Positions 26,075-38,095 of a stretch of 64,000 nucleotides of DNA are shown here, in pieces. Source of the DNA: Brugia malayi (lineage: Eukaryota; Nematoda; Chromadorea; Rhabditida; Onchocercidae); assembly GCF_000002995.4 (NCBI RefSeq), contig NW_025062479.1, positions 7,185,221 to 7,249,220 on the forward strand, written 5' to 3'. Under the pieces are notes generated by a model, which did no database searches, was not told the origin of the DNA, and worked only from the letters and a program-made list of their open reading frames with translations. How positions within the stretch are numbered: the stretch's first letter is position 1; the number at the start of each line of letters is the position of its first letter. The position numbers and the translations under genes are program-made.

Positions 26075-28189
26075 AACGAGTGGATTTAGGTACAATGATA
26101 TTTGTATCTTTCAAATCCTGAAAAATCAACCTTTTTTTGAAAGTATTTTTCATTAGAATTAAATGACTTTTATTTGAGTAATTGGACGGGAGTTGAACTG
26201 AAAAACTTACACTACAACTCCAAGCGTATAAGTTGTGTGCGTAGAATTCATTTGTGCTGATTGGTACCTTTATATCAAAAAATACGTTGAACTTTGCCGC
26301 TAGATCTACTTTATCACATCTTGATGATCTCTTAAAGTATGTGCATAAGGTTATTTCTTTCTTTAGTTACAGATGGAAAAGATTCCTTCTGCACATTATA
26401 TTTCAAGCAGTTTTTTTGTATGAAAATCAATAACTTTTACCTAAAACAATCTCTAACACATAGCACTTGATTAAATTATTCCCTAAGATGAATATGAATA
26501 ACCGATTGTGAACTTGGGTTTTCGATTCATGTAACATTATATCATTCGTGATTGTTACAAAGTTTTTTCTACATTTCAGTGATGCACTTAATATATTACG
26601 TAGGTAAAGATTCACAATCTCAAACTTCTTGCGAATAATCGCCGGTTTTTTTAAAAAGCCGTCACAAATAATATTTTTAAAATGAATTTGTATCATTTAA
26701 AATGAACTTATCATATGGAAAATAAAGCTGTAACGAGACAATTCTTGAAGAGTTGTTTCCTTGCTACTTGTAGAAATATTTTGTAAATCTATAAATTTGA
26801 TTGAGAATACATGTAAAAAAGTTATTTTCCAAATTTTTATATTCTGTATTTAACTCCAATTTCATATGATCAGTTGTGCGAAAAACAACTAATAAATGCT
26901 TGAAGCAATTTCTTATATTTTGAATTCCAAACATAAAAGTTTAGAGAATTTTGGAACACTTATTTTCCTTACAAATTTAATAAAGTCAGTACGCATAATA
27001 AATTTTATATAACCAATTAAAGCTTAAAATTGTTTGTGTAAAAGTGAATCCAACAAAATTTAACGCCATTTTTTACTTTTCTAACTGTACTTCAGTAATT
27101 TCCGATATTTCGAAGTTTTTCTTTTTAAACAAAAATCTAAGGGAATTTTTAATGAACTGTTATAAAGCTCAGTGCGAGTTATTCTTTAATTGTTAATTTT
27201 TTTATCCGCATCAATTTTATTTAAAAACTGTAGAAGAAAATTTGAAATCTCTGTCTGCAGAAAGACCTTGTATAAACATATAGGAGATCCGAGAATTAAT
27301 TATTATGAAGTCGCTCAATGAATCAAAAGGGGGTTCAAATATTTGTTCAAGAATACACGATTGCAACAGTGGTTGGAGAAAATGAAAAAGGTACAAATAA
27401 AGACTTCATTTGTACTCAAATTAAGCAGTATTTATCTATCAATTGCCTTCTTTTCTGATAATATCATCAGTCGGTTGTGCACAGTTTAGGATAATGATTT
27501 ATTAGTGCAGTGAATCAGTCAGATGATGTGTTACAAATATCTGGAATTACACTTCCACATATTTTTTTAATATTATTAAAATTAAATCAAGAATTTATCC
27601 GAAAGCTTGAAAAAATGTTAGATGTAAGTTGCAGATTATATGATTATCCATTTATATGCTTACGTTACATGAATGTACCGATAAGACGCCCATGTCATGA
27701 AGATAAAATCAGTGGGAAGATACAATACATCCAGAATGCATAATCATCACGAAAATAAGCATTCGCAAAATGATGTTATATTGGAACATTACCTTTAGAT
27801 AGTAAACCAATCAGATATTTTAGCTTCCTGTGAATGTCATCAATTTTGAAATATCAGTGTTCCTGAACAGTCAGCAATAAGAAAAATTCAACTATGTAAA
27901 TTAAAGATGTAAGGTTCTCACCAGTTAAACTTGGAAACGGTTGCAAATCAATCAGGCTGTTCCTGATCCTGAAGAATATAGCCCAAAGTAAGTTACAGAT
28001 TATATGAAAAATATGATCATCGAAAAATATTACAAACATTTTTCACACAACGAAATGGATAATAATGAAAAACGTTTCATATGAGGATGAATTAGAATCA
28101 TCATCTGTCTACTGCACTCGTTGAATGAGGATAATTATCTTTGGCTTATAATACAATAGTATTCCATGATTGGTAGCGATCAAGTAGCA
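26075..28189. other. Spacer between Ro60 and the STAC-like gene
   Basis: About 2.1 kb of AT-rich DNA. The first 43 nt on the minus strand look like Ro60 5' UTR, ending at a splice acceptor near 26117. The plus-strand frame 27510-27743 has no family signature or splice support. I see no gene. Confidence 0.5.
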
Positions 28190-31100
28190 TCACAATAAGA
28201 GCAGATGTTGCAAAGGACATTGAACAAAAGCATGACGTTCTGTACGTACCAATACTCGACCAGCCATAATTGAATCAGGTTGCGCAAATACCACCTGAAA
28301 TCATTAACACTATGCAGTAAAACTTCATCAAAAATTTTTAAAAAAACATTTAAATTTAGTCAAATGATAAAAGCAGTTCTGAGTTTACCTGGTCACGATA
28401 AAGTCTCATTTTGGCTTCAGGTATATGAACGTTTTGCCTGAGCAACATTGGCTGCTCACCAGGTTGCACCAATGCAACACAAGTACTTGGGAATGACATC
28501 AACCGATCTGTCCGATCACCTGTCTACAAATTATGTCTCAGTTGTTACAAAAAGTGATTAAAATATTTAGAACTTGAAAAAACGGAAAAACCCTAGACTA
28601 TAGAAAAAGCTTATAACTACGCACTGAAATAAAAGAAAACCTTGAAACCATAGAGCCAGTCGGGATCCCCGTTGTCAACAACTTTTAATCGATCGCCTAA
28701 GCATAAGGCTGTGTCAGGTCCAGCTATGTATTCATGAATAACTACATGAGATCCTTGCAGAACTGCAAATAATAAAATTATAAAATCTGAAGATAAATTG
28801 AAAGCTATAACAGAATTTTGTAAATGCTGTTCGAAAAATGTACCATCTGAAGAGCTAATACGACGTGGAGTTAAGCGAGGAGATGGTCCTGACGACGATC
28901 GACTTCGTTCGCATTCTGATATGTCCCCAGAGCTATTATTGCAATGTAATAGTTTTGGTGTTAATTTGCTTCCTAAACATAAAATATTGTAAAATTTGAA
29001 CAAAAGGTAAAGGAAGAAAAGAATTAAGAAAATGTTCATTTGTTGCTTATCAAATAACACGAAAATCAACGAAGATAATTTTGTGCTTCGAAAGATATAT
29101 CGAGAAATACAGAGACGTCTTTTTTCAAGTTAGAAATTTAATCGGAAATAAGAATGTATTTTGAAAGACTGCAGAGACTGTATCATGTGATATGACGTTA
29201 TCTTTTAATGTCGCAGGTAAATAAATAAAACCAGAAAGTGAATGAAAATTGCCAACTACACTCTCTCCACCGTAAGGTTTGCAGAAACAAACAAAATGCA
29301 TGCTTGCAGAAATGAAGAAAATGCAACATGCAAACACTCTGTTCCTTTACCTTTGATAGGTACTAACCACAGTTCCTGACGGTGGTGAGAGGTACTAGGT
29401 GCAGAGACTGGGCTTCTAATTCACATGGCTCCTTGCCGTAGATTTTACCGCATTTATGGGGGTTTTGTAATCGCAACGTACCTATGATCATCTTTCAATA
29501 TAAATTTTCTTTTTCAAATTCTTTTAACTTAATCAGTTTTATTCAGAGTTTTCAAAAGAACTAAATAAAAATGAAATGTGTAGATTTCTGTGGAATTTAA
29601 ATTTCTATTGCATTCCTCTTTATTTTTAATAAAAAATTTGACAGAACAAATGTTATTTTGACGTCTTCTCAATCAGTACTATTAATGGCACATGTTTGAA
29701 CTGATGCTCCTATTTGTAGACAAGAATAATGAAAGTATTTGCACACAATGAATATTACTGCTAAAGAATCCTTATTTATTGTTTGAATACATCAAATTTT
29801 AAAGGAAATTCTTAGAATTCTATCAGGTTCATTAGACTTACTTGAATAAACACCGCTTGTAATGGAAGGTGGTGAGTCAGCGCAGTCCAGAGACAACGAT
29901 TTCATTTGTTTCTGTAACTTAGGCGGACGGCGCTTTCCTCCATTCATACCTGTAAACAAATTTAGTCTCCAATCGTTATCAGAATTTTGAAAAATGTTGA
30001 AGGTTTATTTTTACGAAAGACTAATTGGAGATAAGTTGATGAAACATAGTACTCATTTCAAAATAATATGTTAATTTCGTGAGAAAATAGCTATTTTGCA
30101 ATCTCTTTGTATTTGTAGGAATTCTTTTTTCAGAAACAGTAACAATAAAGAATATTAATAATAATAATAATAATAATAATGTAAAAAATTTATAGTAAAG
30201 ATAGTAACAAATTTTTATAAAAATTAAAATATATTTATTATCACTAATTATTATTATTATTATTAATTTCGAAAGGAATAAATACATTTCGTTGGCATAA
30301 TATCGGCAGAAGTTTTTATTATATGACAAACTTAAGGCGAAATTGAGCAATTTTTTAAAATTTTAAATGACATTTGGGGTAAATGTGGAATTAATGGAAA
30401 CAAAGACAGTAATGTAATAAGCAGTTTGAAGCCTGATCTGCTTCTCTCTGCTTTACGTTAAAATGTCTTTATTCCCTCAAAACTTTTTCAGTAGTCAACC
30501 TGGTATATTTTGGCACAAACTATTTCTTTCTATTCATTTTCTGCCTTTCTTGGCAGTTGCTGCAAAAAGTTGGTTGGAAAAACATGAACTTGAATTGGCA
30601 TTAAAAAGTTAAAAATATTTGGCAGTCATTAGTTTCGTACAGTTAACATAAGACATACAACGATAAAAATTAAAGAAAAAAAAACTAAAATACCTGACTG
30701 ATCCAGCTGAGGTGTTGAGCTGATCATAACTCCACGATTACAGCTTGCTTCGGCGTATCCGGAATCTTGCAAAGAAGCTTCTGACAAGTTTCGAGGTGAC
30801 GGTGTAGCAGAATCAAAATTATGCGTTGATGAACCTCGTCGACCGTAAATTCCCGTGGCTTGCTTCAGTGCTAAGTATACCGGATCTACTGCATCTGTTT
30901 TAGATTATATTTACAAGCATGATTAAAATGATTGAGTGATCAGATGAAAACTGATTTAAGAAAGGAATTTATAACCTTTTTCTTGTTATTATAATAAATT
31001 TCTTAATTATTCACAAAAATTTTCGTTTCTGTCAAAGAAATTTTTTTACGTATTTGAACATAACAATTACATGGTTAAATTTTATTATTTGTTATAATTT

Positions 31101-34100
31101 TTTTATCTGAAGTTAATAAGAGATGGTAGATATAAATGAGTAGCGTAAGTGAGAAGGATGGGAAAGAAACAGGCGAAAAAGAGAGAGGCAGATGGAGATA
31201 ACCATTCATAAAATTACAATAGTAATGAATTACCACTAGTTTTATTAGCTTTATGATTCATTTTCTGTACTTCGTTTTTTTATGAAAAATTAGAAAAATT
31301 GGATGTAATTAGTTTCTGTTTTAATATCAACACTAAGCAAGCAAGGAGAAATTCTTGTGGCTGGAGTGGTACAATCAATCAATTTTGGATTATATTGCTC
31401 TTCCTATCTAGCAGTTAAAAATTGCTAAGAAAGATTTGATTACAGGCAATATATTTTAACCAAAAATTTATTTATCTGATGTTTTTTTTTTGTTCTGATT
31501 GTGAGTTAGTTTATAAAAATTATTGAAATGGAATTCTCAAGCTGGTGGAACGCATTTCGACTACTGTGTCAGGAAATCAACCTGTGACTCTTCCCTTTGC
31601 AGTGAATCTACAACGGTATCAGCTAATATGTGTTTTTGTGCAATAAATGCTGTAACATATTTGTTTTTGACAATTCTAAATTTTAACTTTTGCTTGCAAA
31701 AAAGACACTTGTCCAATGCTGAAAGTTGGACAAATGTAAAGCATATTTCTCTTTTCAATCGGTTTTTGGTGAGCGCAAAAAACATCACTTCAGATAAGGA
31801 ATCACACTCTCATGAGTCATTATTCATAAGTTTTCCTGAATGCAATCGGAAAACACTGAAAATGCTTTTAGATGTTTCTGAGATAATGCGCTTTCAGTTC
31901 TGCCTCAAAGTAGCAAAACATGAATTTCATTTCATGCTGCACTCTTTTCAAGCGAAATCCTAGTAAACGAATTTTCAACCGGGTCGAAAAGTAATCACCT
32001 ATTGAATTAACTTTAGATCACAAACTACAGCATTAATGATACTAATCTAATTGTTTTAATTCGACTTTATTTTTCTTTTTTTAATTTAAAATTTATTGAC
32101 TTAATACTTTATCTAGTTTCTACTTTCGATCTGCAGCATGATAATTGATCTAATTGTATGAGGATTGATGATTGATTTTTAGGATATTATGATTTCGTAT
32201 ATTTGAGAAATCTTCGTTGTTTTCCTCACAGTAAACATGAATCTTCCGTTTATTTTCGCGGTAAATATAAATCTTTCTAAACGCGTTCATAAGACTATTT
32301 TACATTATATTCAGTTGATCGTATGATAGTAGCAAACAAAGGATAAATATCCATTAAAAAATGTTTCATTCACAAGAACATGGATTGGCCAAAACTTTAA
32401 ACTAAACATTGAATGTAGTGCAGCATATATAGTATCGGACAAGAAGTTGAACAGGATTGACATTTGAAATGAAATCAGTAAGAAAGAATTAAATAATCGT
32501 TCATCAGAAAAGAAGAAAATCGAATTACCATTTTTAATGTTTTCATAAACTTCCATCTTCTGAAACTACAGTGTCATTTTAACAAGGCTCTAAGATGTGC
32601 CAATAAATCGCACTTCTTATCTTATCTAGATAAAAGGTTGTATCTTTTTTTAAAAAATTATGTTGGTTAAATTTAATATCAATTAGAAACAACAGCTTGA
32701 AACATGTTGTTGTGCTGTAGCTTGACGCTCACCTATATTCGGTGTAAAATTGCTATGCTATCATCGGTAGAAGATGCTACTGAAAGATCTATTTATTGAA
32801 AAGTTTTGTTCCAGTGAGCAAATTATTATTTGTTATAAAACCTTTTATGAGAATATTAGACAGATTTTTCTGCTCATTTAATCAACCACTAACTCATTCA
32901 AAAATTTTTATTATACACTGTCACTGTTTCGGCATACTAGTATTAACTGGACCTCTATTCTGGATCCGTTGCTCCAACTCCTCTTAACTTTCTTCGTTGA
33001 AAGGAGACTCGTATCATTTTTTTCATTTCAATTATGACTTACCTCATACCTATCTACTGTCATAGCGTGGCTTTTATAAAACTTGTTTCAACCATAAGAA
33101 TTTGTTCTAAACAGTTTTTCTTCTTAAGAAATAAACAGTGCATAGCCCTCGATATTCAGTCTGTATATTATCATACTTTACTCAGTTCAACAAAAACAGC
33201 CATCTCTTTACTTTTTTATCACTTTTTCACAATACTACTTCTTGCACTTCTTGTCATTTTAATTTTTTCAATTTCAGTATTTGTCGATTAGAACGTGACA
33301 TATTTTTAATCAAGAATTCTTTTTTCCAAAAGTAATAGTTTAAAAATATTAAGCCTTCTATATGACTATAACATCTTTGATAGTTTTAGTAATGAACTTA
33401 AACAAATACCTACAAAGCTGTCTTAGATCAAACATTAACATTATTAAATAGACTATGTATTCTCAAACCAAATTTATATTACTTAAGGTTACAATATCAC
33501 AACTGAGGAAAACTGTGCACTTTATCATGATATCCTTTTTAGCGTTTTACTACAGTGAAACTACATGAAAAATACGTCAGGTTAGATTAACATTACAAAG
33601 AATTATGTGCAATCAATTTCAAGAAAATGGAAAGTTTTGATATTATATATAGGAAGAAGAAATATTTTTTAATTTCTTCCAGTTAATGATATCAAAAAAC
33701 AAAAAGCACTATCAACGGAGAATAGAAATGTCGAGAAATTTTTTGCTCAAATTGCTAGCCATAAACTTCTGTAATTTGAAGAATTTTTTGACTTACTTCT
33801 TAGTTCCGTTATTTGTGCTGTTTGCAGCTATTTGAGCCAAAAAATGAGGGGAGAAGAAAAAAGAGAGAAAATGAAGTATTTTAATAAAAAATATCAAAAT
33901 AATCTATGCTTACAAAGAACGCAAAGATATTTTCAAATTTATTGAAGATTTTATGAACTCTACACTAAACATACTGTTACGAAGCGTCGCAAGATACACA
34001 AAAAAAACGGTTATGTTTTTGAATAGTTTACAAATAAAATTACTAATATAATTAGCATAAATTTATGTGAATAATATTTAGCATAGCACCAAACCTTATC

Positions 34101-35701
34101 GCTGCTATCTTTTCTATGTAACAAGTAATCCGTTAAATAATGAGAATAGGTTTTGCTTCTGTAGTTTATTGATTAATGCAGTCCAGAATTTATTTCTACA
34201 AACTTTCTCAAAGATATACACTACAGGGGACAAGAAGCTGGGAGCAACCGCGCATGTACTTAATTGGTATGAGAGAAGAATCGGGCAGAATCTATAATTT
34301 TTCCAAAAATCTATGTATTAAGACTACTTTTTTCAAAGCTAACAGGACAGTTTACAACCTAGCAATATCAGACTGGTGCTCTATTTGGATAAGCTATACT
34401 TAATTGCCTGCTAGATTTGAATTGATTTTGTCCAAATTCAATAAGAAAAAAGATAAAGAAAAGAAAAAAGATGTATTTTTCACAGAAAGCCATAAACTGG
34501 GAATCAGATATTTTCAGACGTTCCTATATTTATAGTTTCTTACCTACAACATTGTAGTTATCTGGCCTTTCTAGATAAGGCTTAGAATCATCAAGGACTA
34601 AGTTAGGCATCCACCTGGACGAACTAGTATATGCTAGAATAACTGCAAATCACTCCAAAAGAGACAAACGAACTTGTATTCTTATTTCATCTCTTTTCTA
34701 ATCAGCACTTATCGGCTCATTGCCAGATATGTTTGACAAGCCTCTAGATTCTGGTTGTTATGGTCAAGAATACTGTTATCGAAATGTGAAAGCATGAAGT
34801 GATAAAGTCATGCCACACTCACCTGTTCATGACCCATAACCTAATCCTTTCTGCCAGATTACTATCATTATTTCAACTATAATGAACAACTGAATGGAGC
34901 TTATATCGAACTTGTTTGAAATTTTTAAGACATACACTGCTTTATAATTAATTACTCTAGGCATGTGTTGTGGATGTACACAGAGATAGATTTGACAAAT
35001 TGATATTTAAACAATAATAATATTAGATGTAAGTTAAAAAAAAAACCTCTGGAAGGTGTCGATTCAATGAAATGATTGTTGTGTTTCTGAAAATGAGTTG
35101 TTAGTTTTGATTTCTAAAAAAAAGAAATACTTTACTATTCTGACAGATCTTTACTTCCGAAGCTGACAGCAACGATCGCTCATTCAGTTGTATGAATTTC
35201 AATGGGTGAATGTGATATACAGACAATTCACTTGACAAATGATTCAATATTGCAGCTAATGCTACTGATCGTCTTAGGTAAGAAAACCAGCGATTAAAAA
35301 AGGACAGCGTGAATTTATTAGTGGCAAAGAAATTTTTTTTTTTCACTCTTTATAGGCACATTTTGAAGACAGTAAAAGCTAGAGAGTGCACTGATCGAGA
35401 TGACTATCTCTCTGTTGTTTGCTGAGTAGTCATGGAAGACAGGAAAGAGAAAAAAGCTTACAGTGTGATGACTTCTGTCCAGTACTTATGACTGCTACTA
35501 TCTTTTCTCTCAAATGTAGCAATCTAAAGTAAAAAGACGAGCCTCAATTTTTGCAACAAGAGGTGGATTCTTCAAACGATGCAGTGACTGCATAACGCGA
35601 AACGCGGATGTCCATTTATGACGCAATTTGGTTTGTACTGCAGGCTCAGTTGTGGCGAGAACACCAGAGCCCTCTCCGAATGATGCCACATCCAAATCCA
35701 T
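28190..35701 (-). CDS. STAC-like adaptor with two C-terminal SH3-type domains
   Basis: Proposed exons: 35558-35701, 35047-35086, 34548-34642, then either 33797-33827 or 32529-32559, then 30694-30888, 29842-29949, 28844-28972, 28641-28762, 28389-28523, 28190-28294; about 367 aa, close to STAC lengths. The last seven exons are firm; the first three are less so. Seen: an N-terminal basic helix (LRHKWTSAFRVMQ), a DPVYLALKQATGIYG motif, a Ser-rich linker with KQMKSLSLD, a first SH3 (ALCLGDRLKVVDNGDPDW, FPSTCVALV) and a degenerate second SH3 to the C-terminus (MRLYRDQVVFAQ). That tandem arrangement and linker match STAC proteins, which regulate L-type calcium channels at the membrane. The Cys-rich C1 domain typical of STAC is not visible. 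An ATG at 32556 lies 3 nt after a TTTCAG acceptor and could start a 273-aa form. Alternative identity: another SH3 adaptor. Confidence 0.6.
30151..30267. repeat. AAT/ATT trinucleotide inverted repeat
   Basis: An (AAT)n block at about 30155-30180 is followed about 65 nt later by an (ATT)n block at about 30248-30266, so the two arms can pair into a long AU hairpin. It lies in the intron between the STAC-like exons ending 29949 and starting 30694. Confidence 0.8.
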
Positions 35702-37849
35702 TTGTTTATTTCACCTTAAAAAAAAGTTAAGTGCAGAACGTTCGTGTTAAACATGCACTTATCACTCATATAACATCATTATTCAATTACATGTTCCTCT
35801 TAATTGCTTGGAAAGACTGACTTTTCCTCGATCATCCCTTGTTCATTATATTTCCTATCCGATAATGTTGAAATTCGTCACGTTATTTATCATTAATACA
35901 TAATAAAGAAAAACAGATAACAAATTTAAGAAACAGTATCCTGTAATCAAGTTTAAAGACAAATTTCTGCAATTATAGGATTAAATAATTGAACTGAGTG
36001 GACAAACAGAAGTTTTATTCTGTCATGATTGTGAGTCCATTTCATTTCATTTCAGTTCTGTGAAGTAAAGGACAACAGTTGGCACATTCGCAGAAGTCAG
36101 GAATTTCCACCAAAAAAATGTCTATAAATCAATACCGAAAATGTATGATAATTCACAAGTTGAGCTAATAATTGTCAAGCTGGTCAAAATTCTATATCAC
36201 ACTCAGCAATGAAACAAAATATAGTAAAAAATTTCTGCAACTAATATTTAAGTCATTCATCTTGGTAGAAATAATAGAATTTAACAGCAATGAGCAATAT
36301 ATAGAAAGAAACAAAGAAGAACAGTTTGAAGTTCGAATTTGTTTCAGCTAAGACAAAAAAATCAGAAGATGAATGTATGCTTTTCGTCATGTTAATTGAT
36401 TATGCCGAAAATTGTGAAACAGTAAAGAGTACTTCAAATTACTGAACATTTTATCATAAACTCAGATGCGAAATTTCATTTGAAAGGAATTTACACAGCG
36501 CTGGTGAAAGGTAGTAGCAGTGAAACGATTTAGTTAAAGGAAATCCATTCCATTTTTATATTTAATAGATCTTTTTGTATGTTAATCAAATTTACTTTAT
36601 GAGCTAAACACATTTCCCGTCTATTATTCCTTTCTAACCAAATATTTCTATTAACTGCTATCCCATAAAAATTTATGCAGTTTTTAATGATATAATCAAC
36701 TGAAATGGAAACCTTCAATGCAAGAAATTGTCATTTTAAACAGTTCTATGAAATGAGCAGTTCTCTGTCTAATAATAGCGGCAGGAATTTAGAACTGCTG
36801 GATTGAGGTATGAATGCTCAGTTATACTCTTCATTACAAGTTTCATTTGCGACAAAGTAAACGCTTTTATTCACTTTACTTTCTTATGCAGCAATGAGTG
36901 ACTCTTCTTTCTTGTTTGACTTATTCTATTAATCGCTAGATTGATGCAATCAAATAAAACAACCAAACATAAAACTTTTTAGTTTACTGGCCAAAGAACA
37001 AAACAAAGAAAAAAAATGAAAATAAGTGATTAATAAAATGAACAGATATAATTGGGAAATGGGTAAAATATTTCAAGATAAGTCAATATGAAACACAATG
37101 AGCAACTGCAAAACTGGATTTTATTAACAACGCCATATTGTCCTACTTACTAAACTAAATGCAGTAAATAACAAAAAAGAAACGAGAAGCTCTCATTGAT
37201 CACAATTCAGTAATCAGTGTTGAACTCGTCCTTCACTGATGCCAAACTCATTTAAACTTCGGAACTGTCAGCATGAATTATAATGATTTTTTTTTTTTAC
37301 ACATCTAATCAGTCTAAAAAACTTTTAATAGCATGTTGAATAAAATCGAACTCAAATGTTATCGGGAAATAAGATATTGCTGGAAATAATTTAAATGATG
37401 TTAGTGATCTGAGAAATATGACAAACGAAAAGAACATGCGCCTATAGAAATCCATATTCTATTCTCAGGCATTCTAATTAAGCTTATTTGTTCCGTATCT
37501 ACAATTCCGAAATTAGAGAAATTTAAGCTCTCAAAAATTTGAAAAAAAAAATCATTAAGCTTAGCATCAAAGCAAAAAACCGCGGGAGATGCTACTTAGT
37601 TTATCATTCGTTTCTGAGCAATTTCCCGTTTTTATCAAGTACCAAAAAAAAATCTCTACTTACTGCAATGAAAAGAAATATACAGAATTTTGATACAGAG
37701 TTTACAAATTATATATATTTATTGTCCGTTGTATGAGCTATCCGTAGGTTTTAAATCTTGTTGTTAAGACATGAAATAGGACTGCGACTTGGCTTATATA
37801 TTTGCCTGCTGATTGTCCTATTCGTTTCTATAGGAACAAAAAATAAAAA
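35702..37849. other. Upstream flank of the STAC-like gene, no gene supported
   Basis: A T-rich acceptor (TTTTTTTAAG) at about 35719, 17 nt before the ATG at 35701, suggests spliced-leader addition; an in-frame TGA lies between the two. Beyond that the region is plain AT-rich DNA with one T tract near 37289-37298. Confidence 0.5.
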
Positions 37850-38095
37850 CTGTTGTGGGAGATACATCGAGGCGTACTGGAATGTGAAGTGAATCTTCTC
37901 ATTTCAAATGATGCCATTTTTCATTTAAAGGTGATCAGCACTGATGATGAAACAAAGCTGGAAAACCAGTTTTAGCAGCTCACTGAAAAAAAAAAGGCTT
38001 TGACTGATAAGTGTGTCTTATTTCTCTAAAAAGGACCCAACTTGAAGTGCATAGACTTCCTTTCCAAGAGCTGCTAACAGTCCATTAAATAATGT
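37850..38095 (+). pseudogene. Degenerate reading frame with in-frame stops
   Basis: One plus-strand frame reads like protein across about 245 nt: RGVLECEVNLLISNDAIFHL, then VISTDDETKLENQF, stop, QLTEKKKALTDKCVLFL, stop, KGPNLKCIDFLSKSC, stop. The stops are TAG and two TAA, with no splice signals that would remove them. A dead gene copy is the simplest reading. The parent is not recognised; chance in AT-rich DNA is possible. Confidence 0.3.
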
